DNA of 32,110 nt from positions 1 through 32,110 of the forward strand of contig CAZOLJ010000054.1 of NCBI GenBank assembly GCA_964580575.1, written 5' to 3'. A program made the translations under genes and the position numbers. Below, piece after piece: positions 30,830-32,110 of this stretch. Numbering within the stretch: the first letter of the stretch is position 1; each line of letters begins with the position of its first letter. Under the pieces are notes generated by a model. The model was not told where the DNA came from. It saw only the letters and a program-made list of their open reading frames with translations, and ran no database searches. Source of the DNA: CAVPDE01 sp964580575. Its GTDB lineage: Bacteria; Desulfobacterota; DSM-4660; Desulfatiglandales; HGW-15.

Positions 30830-31869
30830 TTCTGGCCTCCTTTCGAGGGGGCGAGGTTGAGGAGAGGAAGGAAGTTCTTATGGTCCGCATCCACGACGTA
30901 TTTGTCTCCCATCTTGGGCAGGATCTCCCGAATCGCCTCGAGATACATGCGCCGCCTCGTGACATCTTGCGCTTTCGCATACTCCTCGTAAAGCGACAAG
31001 AATCTCGAAGCATCTCCCTTCGCTCTGTTGACCCGTTGTAGGGCATACCCCTCGGCCTCCCGGATGGTCTTTTCCGCGGAACCTCTTGCCTGGGGGATCA
31101 CCTTATTATATTCCTCTCTGGCCTGATAGATCATTTTCTCTTTTTCCTGGGTCGCCTGGTTCACTTCATTGAAGGAGGGCTGGACCGGTTCGGGGACGTT
31201 GGTCCGCTGCAGCTCGATGGTGCTGACCATGATTCCCGTTTCAGCCTCATCCAGCTCTTTCTGCAGGAGGCCCTGGGCCTGAATGGCAATCTCCTCTCTC
31301 TTGCTGATCACCTCATTGATGCTGCGGTCCCCCACCACCTGCCTCATGACGGCCTCGGAAAGGTCCCGCAAGGTAGACGTCACATTTTGAACTTTAAAGA
31401 GGTATTTGTAGGGGTCCTGGATGCGGTATTGGACGATCCATGGAACCTGAGCCACATTGAGATCACCGGTGAGCATCAGCGAGGGATCCTGAGAGCCACC
31501 CCCCGCCGCCGACCGCAACTTCGCATCCGATCGGACGCCACCGACGCCAAACTCCTCCCTGTAAACAGCCGTCACCTTTACCTTGGTCAGCGTCTCTATT
31601 CCGGCCGGCAGCTTGAAGTTGAGACCTTGCCTAGTGGTCCTCTCGTACTTGCCGAACCTCTGAATGATCCCTACCTCATCTACACCCACGGTGTAGACCA
31701 TGGAAGCACCCAGATAGAGCACGAAAGCAGCAATCACGATCACCCACAGCGCCGGAAATTTGCCGCGTGCCCCTTTGATTTTGTTGAAAACCTCGCCCAT
31801 CTGAGGCGGCACACCGCCCCCACCGCTGCCTCTCTTCTGCTGCTGCAGTTTGTCCCAATCCCAAGCCAT
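30826..31869 (-). CDS. hflK: Membrane protease modulator HflK (SPFH/prohibitin family)
   Basis: A 347-aa partner of HflC. The cytoplasmic N-terminus has a Gly-rich patch (GSGGGG, about 13-18) as in other HflK proteins, then a transmembrane helix (about 43-63) and the SPFH domain beginning VYTVGVDEVGIIQRFGKYER. The C-terminal half is a long Glu/Lys-rich coiled coil (about 220-300), including QATQEKEKMIYQAREEYNKV. The start is the ATG at 31869, with GGAG seven bases upstream; the frame continues to 31893 without a better site. It is the first gene of the hflK-hflC-ACT operon. Confidence 0.95.
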   Translation of the reverse strand: MAWDWDKLQQQKRGSGGGGVPPQMGEVFNKIKGARGKFPALWVIVIAAFVLYLGASMVYTVGVDEVGIIQRFGKYERTTRQGLNFKLPAGIETLTKVKVTAVYREEFGVGGVRSDAKLRSAAGGGSQDPSLMLTGDLNVAQVPWIVQYRIQDPYKYLFKVQNVTSTLRDLSEAVMRQVVGDRSINEVISKREEIAIQAQGLLQKELDEAETGIMVSTIELQRTNVPEPVQPSFNEVNQATQEKEKMIYQAREEYNKVIPQARGSAEKTIREAEGYALQRVNRAKGDASRFLSLYEEYAKAQDVTRRRMYLEAIREILPKMGDKYVVDADHKNFLPLLNLAPSKGGQK

Positions 31870-31929
31870 GTAGATCTCCATTCTAAAAGGCAACCTTTAT
31901 TGACAGCTTCATGAGAAGTCGTCTGTGGC

Positions 31930-32022
31930 GTCACCCCGGCGAAAGCCGGGGTCCAGGATCGGTTGCTGTTCCCAGATTCCGGCGCCTGCCCCGGACGTGA
32001 TCCAGGGTTCGCCGGAATGACG
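31930..32022. repeat. REP-like inverted pair upstream of hflK
   Basis: ACCCCGGC-GAAA-GCCGGGGT (31933-31952) is a perfect 8-bp stem with a GNRA tetraloop, flanked by CGTC and TCCAGGATC. A second, diverged copy in the opposite orientation ends at about 32022; read on the minus strand it is CCGTCATTCCGGCGAACCCT followed by GGATC. It belongs to the common dispersed element type with the core CATTCCGGCGAAAGCCGGAA. Confidence 0.7.
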
Positions 32023-32067
32023 GAAGAGTTGATTTTTTGACTTTTTACGAGAGCGTATTTTTGTTAC

Positions 32068-32094
32068 TCTATAGGCAAATCCGGAGGTTGTCAA
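32068..32094 (-). promoter_or_regulatory. Possible promoter of the hflK-hflC-ACT operon
   Basis: Minus-strand TTGACA (32094-32089) and TATAGA (32073-32068) are separated by 15 bp. Both hexamers are good but the spacing is short. The implied leader of about 190 nt would contain the REP-like hairpins. Confidence 0.45.
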
Positions 32095-32110
32095 GCGTCA
32101 ACCGGAAGCT

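Overview
The window looks like a chromosomal segment of an anaerobic Gram-negative bacterium, most likely a sulfate-reducing or syntrophic member of the Desulfobacterota (former Deltaproteobacteria). This is inferred from a tungsten-type aldehyde ferredoxin oxidoreductase, a GlcF/HdrD-like Fe-S protein, a LarA-like protein, a TRAP transporter, Kdo synthesis (so an LPS outer membrane), a long Alu-bearing SRP RNA, and the cmk-rpsA-sppA next to HU arrangement. No species can be named from sequence alone. I see no tRNA, rRNA, CRISPR, transposase or phage gene.

Region 1 (1-4.0 kb) is a tungsten-enzyme locus: an aldehyde ferredoxin oxidoreductase-family gene, an unnamed 197-aa protein whose first half resembles a MoaD/ThiS ubiquitin-like fold, a true MoaD/ThiS-like protein ending in Gly-Gly on the opposite strand, and an E1-like (ThiF/MoeB/HesA) adenylyltransferase. 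Region 2 (4.4-5.5 kb) is a leftward HtrA-like lipoprotein protease with its own promoter.

Region 3 (5.9-15.3 kb) is a catabolic island. Rightward: a TRAP transporter (dctPQM), a beta-keto acid cleavage enzyme (BKACE), a 3-hydroxyacyl-CoA dehydrogenase-family enzyme, an extended SDR and a cupin. Leftward, and meeting them stop codon to stop codon: a LarA-like protein, an Fe-S CCG-domain electron-transfer subunit, and a GlcD-type flavoprotein that has lost its FAD-binding half. Together they suggest uptake and oxidation of an unidentified hydroxy acid through a beta-keto acid. Next to it, also leftward, is prepilin peptidase - sensor kinase - sigma-54 response regulator (15.4-19.1 kb).

Region 4 (19.3-32.1 kb) is housekeeping: a YciO-like protein; leftward cmk-rpsA-sppA; rightward HU and a large SRP RNA; PgeF/YfiH; a HAD 5'-nucleotidase-like protein; a rightward operon of two small zinc-ribbon proteins, queD, kdsB and recJ; and leftward hflK-hflC plus a double-ACT protein.

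The least expected structure lies between genes. Five spacers hold degenerate 7- or 8-bp tandem words, in three of them arranged as facing inverted arrays. One abuts the stop codon of the truncated flavoprotein, one overlaps the 5' side of pilD, and one supplies the start context of the hydroxyacyl-CoA dehydrogenase gene. A REP-like hairpin pair lies upstream of hflK.
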